Origin: Segatella copri
GTDB taxonomy: Bacteria; Bacteroidota; Bacteroidia; Bacteroidales; Bacteroidaceae
Reading direction: 5' to 3'
DNA: 18,589 nucleotides
Assembly: GCF_019127135.1 (NCBI RefSeq)
Contig: NZ_JAHOEA010000061.1
Coordinates: 1-18,589, forward strand
In this document: positions 5,290 through 14,200 of the stretch, in pieces
Layout: the number at the start of each line of letters is the position of its first letter
Numbering within the stretch: the first letter of the stretch is position 1
Notes under the pieces: model-generated
Databases searched by the model: none
What the model saw: the letters and a program-made list of their open reading frames with translations, nothing else
What the model was told of the DNA's origin: nothing
Program-made: the position numbers and the translations under genes

Positions 5290-7953
5290 TTACAGCTGAG
5301 CCAACTCTACAACCTTATCTACTGCAGCGCTCAAGCCGTCCTTGTTCTTACCGCCAGCCTGAGCATAGTGAGGCTGGCCGCCACCGCCGCCCTGAATCAA
5401 CTTGGCAGCTTCGCGAATCATCTTACCAGCGTTCAAACCGTGATCCTTTACCATATCATCGCTGAACATCACGCTGAGCATAGGCTTGTCGTTATAAACA
5501 GAACCTACCACGCAAATCATGTTCTCTGGCAAAGCCTCGCGAACCTTGAATACCAAATCTTTGGCAGCTGCTGGCTCCATTGGTAATACGGCTGTAACAA
5601 CCTTCACACCATTGATTTCTTTTGCATTCTCTACAAGCTTATCCTTGGCACGCTCTACAGCCTGAGCCTGGAACTTCTCAACATCCTTCTTCAAGGCATC
5701 GTGCTCGTCGATGTACTTTCTGATGACACCTTCGAGATCCTTGGCATTGTTGAACAAGCCCTTCAAGGCTACGATGGTATCCTGCAAGCCGTAGATAGCC
5801 TCCTCGCAAGCCTTGCCAGTCAAAGCCTCGATACGACGGATGCCGGCAGCTACGCTGCTCTCAGAGATAATCTTGAAGAAACCAATCTTACCAGTGCTCT
5901 TGGCGTGAATACCACCACAGAACTCGGCAGATGGACCGAAGCGAACTACACGAACCTTGTCGCCATACTTCTCGCCGAAGAGGGCGATAGCGCCAAGTTC
6001 CTTAGCCTCCTCGATAGGAGTATCGCGGTGCTCATCCAATGGATAGTCGGCACGGATCATCTCGTTTACCATGTGCTCTACCTTGCGGAGCTCCTCATCA
6101 GTTACCTTCTGGAAGTGAGAGAAGTCGAAACGCAAGGTGTCCTTATCTACATAAGAACCCTTCTGCTCTACGTGGTCGCCCAAAACTTGCTTCAGGCAGT
6201 AGTCGAGCAAGTGGGTAGCTGTATGGTTGGCTGCACTTCCCTCGCGGTTCTCGATATCTACGCAAGCCATGAAATCTGCGTTTACATCCTTTGGCAACTC
6301 CTTTACGATGTGGATGCTCTGGTTGTTCTCGCGCTTGGTGTCGATAACCTGGATGGTCTCATCCTCGCTAACGAGTACACCCTTGTCGCCAACCTGTCCA
6401 CCCATCTCACCATAGAATGGAGTGTTGTCGAGTACCAACTCATAGAAAGAGTTCTTCTTCTGAGTCACCTTGCGGTAGCGCAGGATGTGGCACTCATATT
6501 CTGTATAGTCGTAACCCACGAAGTTCTGGTCGCCTTCCTTCAAGACTTCCCAGTCGCCGTTCTCTACAGCAGCAGCATTGCGGGCACGTTCCTTCTGCTT
6601 CTTCATCTCCTCGTCGAAGCCTGCAGCATCTACGGTGTAACCATTCTCACGGCAGATGAGCTCTGTCAGGTCGAGAGGGAAACCGTATGTATCGAAGAGG
6701 CGGAATGCGCTTACGCCATCAAGCTGAGTCTCGCCATGAGCCTTGAGCTCGTCCATATCGCCATTGAGGAGGTTGATACCCTTCTCCAAGGTGCGGAGGA
6801 ATGAATCCTCTTCCTCTTTCATCACGCGGGTGATGAGGTCCTGCTGAGCTGGCAACTCTGGGAAGGCTGCACCCATCTGCTCTACCAATACATTGACGAG
6901 CTTGTACATGAATGCCTGCTTCTGACCGAGGAATGTGTAAGCGTAACGTACGGCACGGCGCAAAATGCGTCGGATTACGTAACCTGCCTTGGCGTTGCTT
7001 GGCAACTGACCATCGGCGATAGAGAAGGCTACGGCACGGAGGTGGTCGGCGCAGACACGCATAGCGATATCAATCTTCTCCTGCTCATCCTTGCCCTCGC
7101 CATTCTCACCAGTAGGAGTAGTGAAGCCATACTTCTTGCCAGAGATAGCCTCGATTTCCTTGATGATTGGCTGGAAGATATCAGTATCATAGTTAGAGTG
7201 CTTGTCCTGCAACATGCGAACCAAGCGCTCGAAGCCCATACCTGTATCGATAACGTGCATTGGGAGAGGTTCGAGAGAACCGTCAGCCTTGCGGTTGTAC
7301 TGCATGAACACGATGTTCCAGATTTCGATGACCTGAGGGTTATCCTTGTTTACCAACTCACGGCCTGGCACCTGAGCCTTCTCCTCTGGAGTACGAGAAT
7401 CCACGTGAATCTCTGAGCAAGGACCGCAAGGACCTGTATCGCCCATCTCCCAGAAGTTGTCGTGCTTGTTACCGTTGATGATGTGGTCGGCTGGCACGTG
7501 CTTAGCCCAGTAACCTGCAGCCTCGTTGTCGCGTTCCAGACCTTCCTCCTTGCTACCCTCGAATACGGTAACGTAGAGGTCGGCAGGGTTGAGTTTCAAC
7601 ACTCCGGTCAGGTATTCCCAAGCCATATCGATGGCGCCTTCCTTAAAGTAGTCGCCGAAGCTCCAGTTACCGAGCATCTCGAACATGGTGTGGTGGTAAG
7701 TATCGTGACCCACCTCTTCGAGGTCGTTGTGCTTACCGCTTACACGGAGACATTTCTGAGTATCAACACGACGAACATCCTTGCCTGGGTCTTTTGTACC
7801 GAGGATGATGTCTTTCCACTGGTTCATACCAGCGTTTGTAAACATCAGCGTTGGGTCATCCTTGATAACCATAGGTGCTGATGGAACAATCTTGTGGCCT
7901 TTACCTTCGAAGAATTTCTTGAAGGATTCGCGCACTTCATTAGCTGTCATCAT
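5290..7953 (-). CDS. alaS: Alanyl-tRNA synthetase
   Basis: An 887-residue class II aminoacyl-tRNA synthetase that charges tRNA-Ala in the cytoplasm; length is typical. The N-terminal catalytic core begins with [12 protein letters not shown] (37-48) and has [12 protein letters not shown] at 92-103. The [12 protein letters not shown] helix of the tRNA-recognition region is at 328-339. The editing domain has the complete zinc set: H577 and H581 (HTATH), C679 and H683 (CGGIH). The C-terminal domain ends in the glycine-rich [14 protein letters not shown] motif (855-868). Either of two adjacent ATG codons (7953, 7950) may start it. It is monocistronic, with its promoter interlocked with that of the divergent merR-like gene and a terminator at 5188-5231. 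Nothing appears broken or missing. Confidence 0.98.
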   Translation of the reverse strand: MMTANEVRESFKKFFEGKGHKIVPSAPMVIKDDPTLMFTNAGMNQWKDIILGTKDPGKDVRRVDTQKCLRVSGKHNDLEEVGHDTYHHTMFEMLGNWSFGDYFKEGAIDMAWEYLTGVLKLNPADLYVTVFEGSKEEGLERDNEAAGYWAKHVPADHIINGNKHDNFWEMGDTGPCGPCSEIHVDSRTPEEKAQVPGRELVNKDNPQVIEIWNIVFMQYNRKADGSLEPLPMHVIDTGMGFERLVRMLQDKHSNYDTDIFQPIIKEIEAISGKKYGFTTPTGENGEGKDEQEKIDIAMRVCADHLRAVAFSIADGQLPSNAKAGYVIRRILRRAVRYAYTFLGQKQAFMYKLVNVLVEQMGAAFPELPAQQDLITRVMKEEEDSFLRTLEKGINLLNGDMDELKAHGETQLDGVSAFRLFDTYGFPLDLTELICRENGYTVDAAGFDEEMKKQKERARNAAAVENGDWEVLKEGDQNFVGYDYTEYECHILRYRKVTQKKNSFYELVLDNTPFYGEMGGQVGDKGVLVSEDETIQVIDTKRENNQSIHIVKELPKDVNADFMACVDIENREGSAANHTATHLLDYCLKQVLGDHVEQKGSYVDKDTLRFDFSHFQKVTDEELRKVEHMVNEMIRADYPLDEHRDTPIEEAKELGAIALFGEKYGDKVRVVRFGPSAEFCGGIHAKSTGKIGFFKIISESSVAAGIRRIEALTGKACEEAIYGLQDTIVALKGLFNNAKDLEGVIRKYIDEHDALKKDVEKFQAQAVERAKDKLVENAKEINGVKVVTAVLPMEPAAAKDLVFKVREALPENMICVVGSVYNDKPMLSVMFSDDMVKDHGLNAGKMIREAAKLIQGGGGGQPHYAQAGGKNKDGLSAAVDKVVELAQL

Positions 7954-8004
7954 ATCTTTTTTATATTTATCTTTAATTTCTTTTTCCTGTTTTGAAGAGG
8001 GGAT

Positions 8005-8042
8005 TGAGAGTCCTCTCAGAAAATATTTTTGCCCTTTAGGGC
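8005..8042 (-). promoter_or_regulatory. alaS: Two short hairpins in the alaS leader
   Basis: The alaS transcript should begin near 8057, leaving a leader of about 100 bases. It holds GCCCTTTAGGGC at 8031-8042 (GCCC pairing with GGGC around a 4-base loop) and TGAGAG/CTCTCA at 8005-8010/8013-8018. No T-box or known riboswitch pattern is recognisable. The hairpins are visible; a regulatory role is only a guess. Confidence 0.3.
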
Positions 8043-8059
8043 ATTTTCTTCCGAAAATC

Positions 8060-8094
8060 TTTGCAAAGATAAGAAGAATTGTTTAATTTTGCAA
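8060..8094. promoter_or_regulatory. Interlocked divergent promoters for alaS (-) and merR-like gene (+)
   Basis: Plus strand: TTTG at 8060-8063, a 20-base spacer, then TAATTTTG at 8084-8091, a full match to TTTG-N20-TAnnTTTG. Minus strand: TTG at 8094-8092, a 20-base spacer, then TATCTTTG at 8071-8064. The -33 box of each promoter therefore abuts or overlaps the -7 box of the other, and the palindrome CTTTGCAAAG (8059-8068) serves both. Occupancy in one direction should exclude the other. Confidence 0.7.
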
Positions 8095-8130
8095 CTAAAT
8101 TAATTATTTTTGAAATTAAAGACGGAAAAA

Positions 8131-8478
8131 ATGGCAATAATTCCAGATAAAACAACGAAATTGTACTATTCTATCAAGGAAGTAGGTGAAATGTTTGGTC
8201 TAAACGACTCTACGTTGAGATATTGGGAAAAGGAGTTTCCTTTTCTCAAACCGAAGGTTGCTGGCAATAAAGTGCGCCAGTATACCGATAAGGATATTGA
8301 GCAGGTAAGGCTCATCTACAACCTTATCAAGGTGAAGGGATTGAAGATTGCGGCTGCCCGTAAGTATCTGAACCAAAACAGAACGGGTGCCGAGAAATCT
8401 TCTGAAGTTCTCGACACCCTTATTTCTGTAAGAGACCAGCTCAAAGAACTCAAAAAGCAGCTCGATGGACTGGTGTAG
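8131..8478 (+). CDS. MerR-family transcriptional regulator (short form)
   Basis: A 115-residue DNA-binding protein. The N-terminal MerR winged helix-turn-helix spans residues 11-80: LYYSIKEVGEMFGLNDSTLRYWEKEF is the recognition region and GNKVRQYTDKDIEQVRLIYNLI the wing and following helices. A short charged helix (about 92-112, RDQLKELKKQL) could form the antiparallel dimer coil. There is no C-terminal ligand domain and no cysteine, so metal sensing is unlikely. Start at the ATG at 8131, preceded by GGAAAAA; the frame extends to a TTG at 8110 that is too close to the promoter. It diverges from alaS and could autoregulate through the shared promoter at 8060-8094. Such small MerR proteins are common in Bacteroidota with unknown targets. 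Confidence 0.88.
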   Translation: MAIIPDKTTKLYYSIKEVGEMFGLNDSTLRYWEKEFPFLKPKVAGNKVRQYTDKDIEQVRLIYNLIKVKGLKIAAARKYLNQNRTGAEKSSEVLDTLISVRDQLKELKKQLDGLV

Positions 8479-8480
8479 TA

Positions 8481-8512
8481 CTTTGAACTTTGAATATTGA
8501 ACTTTGAACTTT
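8481..8512. repeat. CTTTGAA heptamer tandem repeat
   Basis: Four and a half copies of a 7-base unit: CTTTGAA, CTTTGAA, TATTGAA, CTTTGAA, CTTT. It lies just after the merR-like stop in the gap between two convergent genes. A related array occurs between parA and parB at 15120-15151. No terminator hairpin is visible in this convergent gap. Confidence 0.75.
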
Positions 8513-8526
8513 ATGATTAGCTAGGG

Positions 8527-9516
8527 TTACCACGCTTCTTCGCCGAAGACATTCTTGATGGTAACTTTAGCAGCTTCTTTCTTGGTGAGCTGGCGGCTCC
8601 AGGCTACGCGGCCCTTGGTTGCTGCACCTGCACCATGGTTGTTATATTCGCTGTAGCGGGCTGTCTGTTCGTTGCTCTGCTTGCCCCAGTTGTGCCATCC
8701 TTCTGGACGGATGTGGCTGCCCATTTCGCAATTCATGAAGAGGGTAGCTGCATAAGGACGCCATGGACGGCCCAGATAAACCTTGTCTACGCCTGGCTCG
8801 GCGGTAAGTTTGCACTTGTTGAATACATAGCCATATTCCTGACCGGCTGGGCTGGAGGCAGCTGTAATGTAGCTGTTGGCCTTGCTGCGAATCTCACAAT
8901 TCTCAAACCATGCTCTTCCCGGACCAAAGATGAAATCGGTGGTTCCTTCGATGTAGCAATCGTAGAAGGCTGAACGGTTGTGGGCTATACCTGTATAAAC
9001 GGTATCCTGATTGCCCAGCAGACGGCAGTTCTGAACCAGGATATGATCGCCTTCAAGATGCAGGGAGACAGCCTGACCCAGTTTGGCTGCATTGTTCTCG
9101 ATGGTGATGTTTTTCAGGGTGATGTAACTGCCCTGTACCTTCAGGGTATAAGTGCGGAATGTGCCCATCGGTTTGCCCTTTACTGCAGCTTCTGAATCGA
9201 GTCCACCTACAGGCATCTTGATGTTGGCATGATCGTCCCATGTGATGATGGTGTTATCACGGTCTTCACCACAGATGGTGATGTTGGTGAGCCATGAAGG
9301 GAGGATGAGTTTCTCCTTGTATACGCCTTTCTTAACGTAGATTACCTTGCTGTAATCCATGAAAGCGCGACATACTTCGATGGCTTCGTCGATGGTGCGG
9401 AATTCGCCGGTACCATCACGTGATACTACAATCGTGTCGGGGTTGTCATACTTGTTGGCTGCTGCCAGAGGCAACAGGGTCAACATCATTAAAAATGATA
9501 AGAATAATTTTTTCAT
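8527..9516 (-). CDS. Secreted pectinesterase (pectin methylesterase, CE8)
   Basis: A 329-residue carbohydrate esterase that removes methyl esters from homogalacturonan, opening it to lyases and hydrolases. A classic signal peptide (MKKLFLSFLMMLTLLPLAAA, residues 1-20) sends it to the periplasm or beyond; no lipobox cysteine is present. The family motifs are complete: GQAVSLHL (Q148), GNQDTVY (Q170 and the catalytic acid D171), GTTDFIFG (nucleophile D194) and YLGRPW (R250, W252). Length is normal for a single CE8 domain with right-handed beta-helix fold. It is a lone gene between the convergent merR-like gene and rel, with no SusC/SusD pair or other pectinase beside it. No clear TAnnTTTG box is seen upstream. 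It fits a plant-fibre-degrading gut bacterium. Confidence 0.93.
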   Translation of the reverse strand: MKKLFLSFLMMLTLLPLAAANKYDNPDTIVVSRDGTGEFRTIDEAIEVCRAFMDYSKVIYVKKGVYKEKLILPSWLTNITICGEDRDNTIITWDDHANIKMPVGGLDSEAAVKGKPMGTFRTYTLKVQGSYITLKNITIENNAAKLGQAVSLHLEGDHILVQNCRLLGNQDTVYTGIAHNRSAFYDCYIEGTTDFIFGPGRAWFENCEIRSKANSYITAASSPAGQEYGYVFNKCKLTAEPGVDKVYLGRPWRPYAATLFMNCEMGSHIRPEGWHNWGKQSNEQTARYSEYNNHGAGAATKGRVAWSRQLTKKEAAKVTIKNVFGEEAW

Positions 9517-9561
9517 ATTGTTTTTAAGTTTGTTGTTTTGAATCGATTTCTATAAAGATGT

Positions 9562-9618
9562 TGAAATCTGTATGATTTCATAGAGAATCGCCAGATTTTA
9601 AATCCGACGATTCTCTAT
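9562..9618 (-). terminator. Hairpins downstream of rel (probable terminator)
   Basis: On the minus strand, after the rel stop, an 11-base perfect inverted repeat (ATAGAGAATCG at 9580-9590 with CGATTCTCTAT at 9608-9618) has a 17-base loop. It is followed by a second 7-base hairpin (TGAAATC at 9562-9568 with GATTTCA at 9574-9580). There is no clean T run, so termination efficiency is uncertain. The pair separates the rel operon from the pectinesterase gene. Confidence 0.5.
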
Positions 9619-9653
9619 TATTTATCTTTTCTTTATTATCATAAACTCCTAAC

Positions 9654-11939
9654 TTATAGGATTCTCTGTACTTCCTGCAGATTATCAATATTTCGGAGTT
9701 GGTTCATAATGGTCTTAACTTCTTCGCGGTCGTGAACACGGAGTTCGATGGTACCGTCGAAGATGCCGTTATCACTACTGATTGTTATCTTGTGGATATT
9801 GATGCCTAACTGGTCACTAATCACCTTACTAACATCCAGCAGCATGCCCTTGCGGTCGATACCCTTGATTTCGATGGTAGCATCGAAGAGTATCTGCTTG
9901 TGCATATCCCATTTGGCATCTACGATACGGTTGCCGAAACTGGACTTCAGTTTGGCTGCTATGCTGCAAGAGCGCTTATGTATTTCGATGCGGTTCTTGT
10001 TGTCGATAAAGCCCATAACGTCATCGCCAGGAATCGCATGGCAGCAGCTAGGGAAGATAAACTGGTTGATGTTCTCCTCGGTTAGGATGAGTGGCTTCTT
10101 CTTGTTGAAGTCCTTACCTACCACGAAAAGATCCTGAGGTTTCACGATGCCTTTTTCTGGAGCCTTCTCCTTACTCTTGCCCAGGAATGGGATATAATTG
10201 CGCCAGCTGCTGGTCTGCTGTTTTTTAGGCTTGCCCTGCAACTCATCGAAATCTTTATCGCCTAGGATAATCTGATGGTCTCCCAATGACTGGAAGAGGG
10301 TTTCAGGCTTCTGGATATTATGAAAATCGCATAGGCGGTCTACCACCGATGCACTCATCTCGATGCTGTTCTTCTTGAGCCATTCGGTGAGTATGTTTTC
10401 TCCTTTCTTCTGAACCTCTCGTGAATCGCGGCGCAGGATGGCAAGAATCTTGCTCTTTGCCTTGGCCGAACTGACGAAGTTGACCCATTCTTCCTGTACA
10501 TGCTGGCTTTTGGAAGTAAGAATCTCAACCTGGTCGCCACTTTGCAGCTTATGGCTCAGCGGAACCAGCTTATGGTTTACCTTGGCTCCAATGCAGTGGC
10601 TGCCCAGGAAGGTATGAATCTGGAAGGCGAAGTCGAGGGCAGTACAGCCTGCCGGCATCGTTTTGATTTCTCCCTTTGGAGTGAAGACGAAGATTTCTGA
10701 AGCATAGAGGTTCAGCTTGATGGCATCGAGGAAGTCCATGGCATCCGGTTGCGGATCGTCCAGAATCTCCTTGATGGTGCTGAGCCAGTCGTTCAGTTCG
10801 TTCTCATCTTCTGTATATTCACCTTCGTTTCCTTCTTTGTATTTCCAGTGGGCAGCAAATCCCTTTTCTGCTACCTCGTCCATACGGTCGGAACGGATCT
10901 GCACTTCTATCCATCTTCCCTGCTTACTCATCAGGGTAACGTGGAGTGCCTGATAACCATTTGCTTTCGGATGGTTCAACCAGTCGCGCAGACGGTCAGG
11001 ATGGCTCTTGTAGATTTTGCTGATGGCTACGTAGATATTGAAACATTCGTTTACTTCATTTGCTCTTACCTTTGGCGTAAAGATAATGCGCACAGCAAGA
11101 ATGTCGTAAATCTCATCGAAGGTAACGTGCTTATTTTGCATCTTATTCCAAATAGAATAAGGGCTCTTCACACGTGCTTTAATCTTGTATTCTACACCTA
11201 ACTTGTCGAGTTCTTCGCGGATAGGTGCAGTAAAACTCTCGAAAAGTGTATCGCGCTGCGATTCTGTATCGACAAGCTTATGCTCAATATTGGCATACTC
11301 CTGTGGATGGTCGTAGCGGAAGCTGAGGTCTTCGAGTTCGGTCTTGATTTTGTTCAAGCCCAATCGGTTGGCGAGAGGTGCATAAATATACAAGGTTTCG
11401 CCCGCAATCTTGTATTGTTTGTTGGCCGGTTGCGATTCCAGCGTGCGCATGTTGTGCAGGCGGTCGCAAATCTTGATAAGGATAACACGGATGTCATCGC
11501 TCATAGTGAGCAACAGTTTTTTGAAGTTTTCTGCCTGTGCTGATGCCTTATCGCCGAAGATTCCACCACTGATTTTGGTGAGTCCATCAACGATTTGTGC
11601 CACCTTGGCTCCAAAGATGTTTGAGATATCTTCTACGGTGTAGTCGGTATCTTCTACCACATCATGAAGCAGTGCGGCACAGATGCTCGTTGAGCCGAGC
11701 CCCATCTCCTCGCAGGCTATCTGAGCCACGGCGATAGGGTGCATGATATATGGTTCGCCCGAGAGGCGGCGCACACCTTTGTGCGCCTGTCGGGCGAAGT
11801 TGAATGCCTTGGTCACTATATCTACCTTCTTGCGGTGTCGTGAACTCAGGTAGGTGTCAAGCAGGTGTTGAAAGGCATCGCCAATCAACTGGTTATCAGC
11901 CTGCTCTCTTTCGAGATCTTTCAAGTTTTGGTCATCCAT
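9654..11939 (-). CDS. rel: Bifunctional (p)ppGpp synthetase/hydrolase, Rel/SpoT family
   Basis: A 761-residue stringent-response enzyme that makes (p)ppGpp from GTP/GDP and ATP and degrades it. The HD hydrolase domain is intact: H67, HDVVED (92-97) and D159 (CDRLHNMRTL). The synthetase domain (about 245-365) contains KSPYSIWNKM, DILAVRIIF and the nucleotide-binding NGYQALHV. A TGS domain starts at IFVFTPKGEI (about 416-476), then a zinc-finger-like/helical region and a C-terminal ACT domain (about 680-761). The intact HD motif argues for a bifunctional Rel and not a synthetase-only RelA. I start at the ATG at 11939: GGAGGG lies seven bases upstream, a rare strong Shine-Dalgarno here, while the longer frame would begin at a TTG just before it. 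It is the last gene of the parA-led cluster. Confidence 0.96.
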   Translation of the reverse strand: MDDQNLKDLEREQADNQLIGDAFQHLLDTYLSSRHRKKVDIVTKAFNFARQAHKGVRRLSGEPYIMHPIAVAQIACEEMGLGSTSICAALLHDVVEDTDYTVEDISNIFGAKVAQIVDGLTKISGGIFGDKASAQAENFKKLLLTMSDDIRVILIKICDRLHNMRTLESQPANKQYKIAGETLYIYAPLANRLGLNKIKTELEDLSFRYDHPQEYANIEHKLVDTESQRDTLFESFTAPIREELDKLGVEYKIKARVKSPYSIWNKMQNKHVTFDEIYDILAVRIIFTPKVRANEVNECFNIYVAISKIYKSHPDRLRDWLNHPKANGYQALHVTLMSKQGRWIEVQIRSDRMDEVAEKGFAAHWKYKEGNEGEYTEDENELNDWLSTIKEILDDPQPDAMDFLDAIKLNLYASEIFVFTPKGEIKTMPAGCTALDFAFQIHTFLGSHCIGAKVNHKLVPLSHKLQSGDQVEILTSKSQHVQEEWVNFVSSAKAKSKILAILRRDSREVQKKGENILTEWLKKNSIEMSASVVDRLCDFHNIQKPETLFQSLGDHQIILGDKDFDELQGKPKKQQTSSWRNYIPFLGKSKEKAPEKGIVKPQDLFVVGKDFNKKKPLILTEENINQFIFPSCCHAIPGDDVMGFIDNKNRIEIHKRSCSIAAKLKSSFGNRIVDAKWDMHKQILFDATIEIKGIDRKGMLLDVSKVISDQLGINIHKITISSDNGIFDGTIELRVHDREEVKTIMNQLRNIDNLQEVQRIL

Positions 11940-11979
11940 AGTGGGTCCCTCCAATAAATAATGTTCTTAATTAGACTAA

Positions 11980-11998
11980 AACTACAGCGGACGTAGTT
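11980..11998 (-). terminator. Weak hairpin between mltD-like gene and rel
   Basis: AACTAC (11980-11985) pairs with GTAGTT (11993-11998) around a 7-base loop, extendable by two pairs. On the minus strand it is followed by TTTTAG. It could be a partial terminator or processing site that lowers rel expression relative to upstream genes, but it is short. Confidence 0.35.
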
Positions 11999-12001
11999 CT
12001 T

Positions 12002-13372
12002 TTATTTCACTTTGATTTTCTTTCCGGCACGGATACTGTTACCCTTGATGCCGTTCAGTTTGCGCAACTTTTTGACGGTTGTTCCGTTGCGTGCTGCTAT
12101 TTCAGAAAGGGTATCACCATTCTTGATGGTTACACTCTTGTTGCCTTTTTTCCTGTTTCTGTCTCGCTTGCTGCTCTTCTTGCTGTTCTTCTTGCTGCGT
12201 GAAGAAGCGCTGTGACGACTGTAGCTGCTTCGTGGGCGGCTATAGTTATGCTGTGCATCGTTGACATCTACGGTAGCGCGCTTCAGGAAGAGTTCATCAG
12301 CTCTGTAAGCACAGATGCTGTCCTGCTGGTCGATGAAACTACCGATAAGGGTAGATGGAAGACGCAATGCCATCGGATGGTTCAAACCGTTGATGATATC
12401 ATGACGATATTGTGGATTCAGATTGCGGAGGTGCTCGATGTCGATGTTCAGCACTTTGGAAATCTGCTCCAGGTGGATGTCTTTTGATACTACGATAGTG
12501 TCTGTCTTTACTGGCAGTTCGCTTACCATAGGGCAGATGTTATGATCGCAGTAGTAGTTCATGATGTAGTTGGCAGCGATGAAAGCTGGTACATATCCAC
12601 GTGTTTCCTTTGGCAGATATGGATAGATGTTCCAGTAGTCGGCGTTGCCTTTTGCACGATGGATGGCCTTGTTGACATTGGTTGGACCGCAGTTGTAAGC
12701 TGCAATCACGAGGCTCCAATCGTCGAATATCTTGTACAGGTCGCTCAGATAGTGAGCGGCTGCATAGGATGCTTTTACCGGGTCGCGGCGTTCATCGATG
12801 AGTGAGTTTACTTCCAGTCCATATCGCTTGCCGGTAGGCAGCATAAACTGCCATAAACCTGTGGCACCAACGCGTGATACAGCTTTAGGGTTAAGTGCCG
12901 ATTCGATAACTGGCAGATATTTCAGTTCCAGTGGCAGGTTGTAAGCCTCTAATGCCTCTTCGAAAATAGGCATGTAGAAGTTACTTGCTCCCAACATAAA
13001 ACTTACCGAACGGCGTAGTTTGCCGCTGTAACGGTCTATGAATTTCTGTACTACCTCATTGTATGGCATTTCGATGATGGTAGGCATTCTCTTCAGACGG
13101 TCGATATACACTTCCTTCTCGAAGACAGGGTTTACATCGCGGTATTTGCATGTTGTATCTGCCATCATGTAAGTCTGTGCATTGTAAAGGTGGAGCAGGC
13201 TGTCGAGGTTATCTTCCAATCCCTCTGGTACTTCGATTTCCTCCTGCTTTCCGTCTTTGTCGGTAACGGTGATGATATCATCGCTATCTGTTTCTTCTGT
13301 AACGTCGGTTTGGGCATGAATGCCTTGTAAGCTGAACAGCATCGCTGCTGCCATGACTAGTATTTTCTTCAT
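12002..13372 (-). CDS. MltD-like lytic transglycosylase with LysM domains
   Basis: A 456-residue periplasmic enzyme that cleaves peptidoglycan glycan strands to 1,6-anhydromuramyl ends. It has a signal peptide (residues 1-20, ending IHA-Q) and an SLT domain at about 140-260. The catalytic glutamate is E157 in PVIESALNPKAVS, followed by GATGLWQFM (169-177) and AAYNCGPTNV (224-233). Residues 291-341 look like a degenerate LysM; a clear LysM occupies 413-456 (IKNGDTLSEIAARNGT, then IRAGKKIKVK). Between them is a very basic Ser/Arg/Lys linker (378-412). No lipobox is seen, unlike E. coli MltD. It sits between the DUF5683 and rel genes on the same strand, 84 and 62 bases from each. Confidence 0.92.
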   Translation of the reverse strand: MKKILVMAAAMLFSLQGIHAQTDVTEETDSDDIITVTDKDGKQEEIEVPEGLEDNLDSLLHLYNAQTYMMADTTCKYRDVNPVFEKEVYIDRLKRMPTIIEMPYNEVVQKFIDRYSGKLRRSVSFMLGASNFYMPIFEEALEAYNLPLELKYLPVIESALNPKAVSRVGATGLWQFMLPTGKRYGLEVNSLIDERRDPVKASYAAAHYLSDLYKIFDDWSLVIAAYNCGPTNVNKAIHRAKGNADYWNIYPYLPKETRGYVPAFIAANYIMNYYCDHNICPMVSELPVKTDTIVVSKDIHLEQISKVLNIDIEHLRNLNPQYRHDIINGLNHPMALRLPSTLIGSFIDQQDSICAYRADELFLKRATVDVNDAQHNYSRPRSSYSRHSASSRSKKNSKKSSKRDRNRKKGNKSVTIKNGDTLSEIAARNGTTVKKLRKLNGIKGNSIRAGKKIKVK

Positions 13373-13456
13373 ATTGATGTTTTATCTCGTCTATGTTTCT
13401 AATTTCTATTTTGCGTTATAATATATATAAATAGGTGTATTCTGACTCCTCACGCA

Positions 13457-14197
13457 TTAAAATGTGAGTGAGCAACTTACGCCGAGGCTTCCAGACCGCA
13501 ACGGATTGGCAGTCTTGTTGCCGTTATTCAGCATGGTAGGCTCTATTCTGAGCGAGAGATCATCGGAGATGTCAAATTCCGAGAGCGATGCATCTACGTA
13601 AGCATCAATCACAGAAAAGGCATAGATGCCTATCATGACGAAGGTTCCCAAGTCTCTCCAACGGCGATATTTATCTTTTCGCTTGCGGAAGATTTCCTTA
13701 TAGCGTTCTATGTTCGATTCGTTGATCTGGGCACCCAAGTGCAGAAATTGATTGTAGCTTTGGGTGTTTGGGTCATCGTCCATAATATCCATGTAGGCTT
13801 GCGAATAGTCGTGATACATCTGGTTGTTCCAGGTGATGGCGTATGTACAGCCTACGAAACCGCCATAGATGAAAGGCAGTTTCCAATATTTGCGATTGTA
13901 TATCTGTCCGGCACCAGGCAATACCAGTGCTAACCACATGGCGCGCTTGGTGTCTGGTCGCCAGGTAGCCCAGTTGCGCTTTTTGCGTACAGGCTTTACT
14001 GGTTGGTTGAGGCTTGCCAGTTTGCTGCTGTCTTGTGCGGTAAGCATCGAGTCGATGGCTATTTTTGCCGAGTCGGCTGATGCGATGGCTGGCACATCGG
14101 TCACTTGTTTTTTTTGTTTCGACTTCTGTGCCTGTGCGCCCATCGGTGTCAGGAGCAGCAGGGTTGCCAAACAGATTTGTGATATACTGAGTTTCAC
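13457..14197 (-). CDS. DUF5683-family membrane protein
   Basis: A 246-residue protein of a family found in Bacteroidota, usually next to parB. It has a signal peptide (residues 1-23, ending AQA), a basic low-complexity stretch, then the DUF5683 region starting WATWRPDTKRAMWLALVLPGAGQIYN. Hydrophobic segments at about 85-125 and 187-205 suggest membrane association. The last strand-like stretch (LGVSCSLTF, ending in Phe) is reminiscent of an outer-membrane C-terminus, but that is weak. Translation begins at GTG (14197) three bases after the parB stop, so it is probably translationally coupled to parB. Function is unknown; the conserved company suggests a link between chromosome partitioning and the envelope. 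Confidence 0.8.
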   Translation of the reverse strand: MKLSISQICLATLLLLTPMGAQAQKSKQKKQVTDVPAIASADSAKIAIDSMLTAQDSSKLASLNQPVKPVRKKRNWATWRPDTKRAMWLALVLPGAGQIYNRKYWKLPFIYGGFVGCTYAITWNNQMYHDYSQAYMDIMDDDPNTQSYNQFLHLGAQINESNIERYKEIFRKRKDKYRRWRDLGTFVMIGIYAFSVIDAYVDASLSEFDISDDLSLRIEPTMLNNGNKTANPLRSGSLGVSCSLTF

Positions 14198-14200
14198 TTT

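Noticed and set aside
5701..6804. 367-codon open frame on the plus strand
   Set aside because: It lies wholly antisense inside alaS, whose motifs are complete; it has no recognisable motif and its hydrophobic composition follows from the codon bias of alaS.
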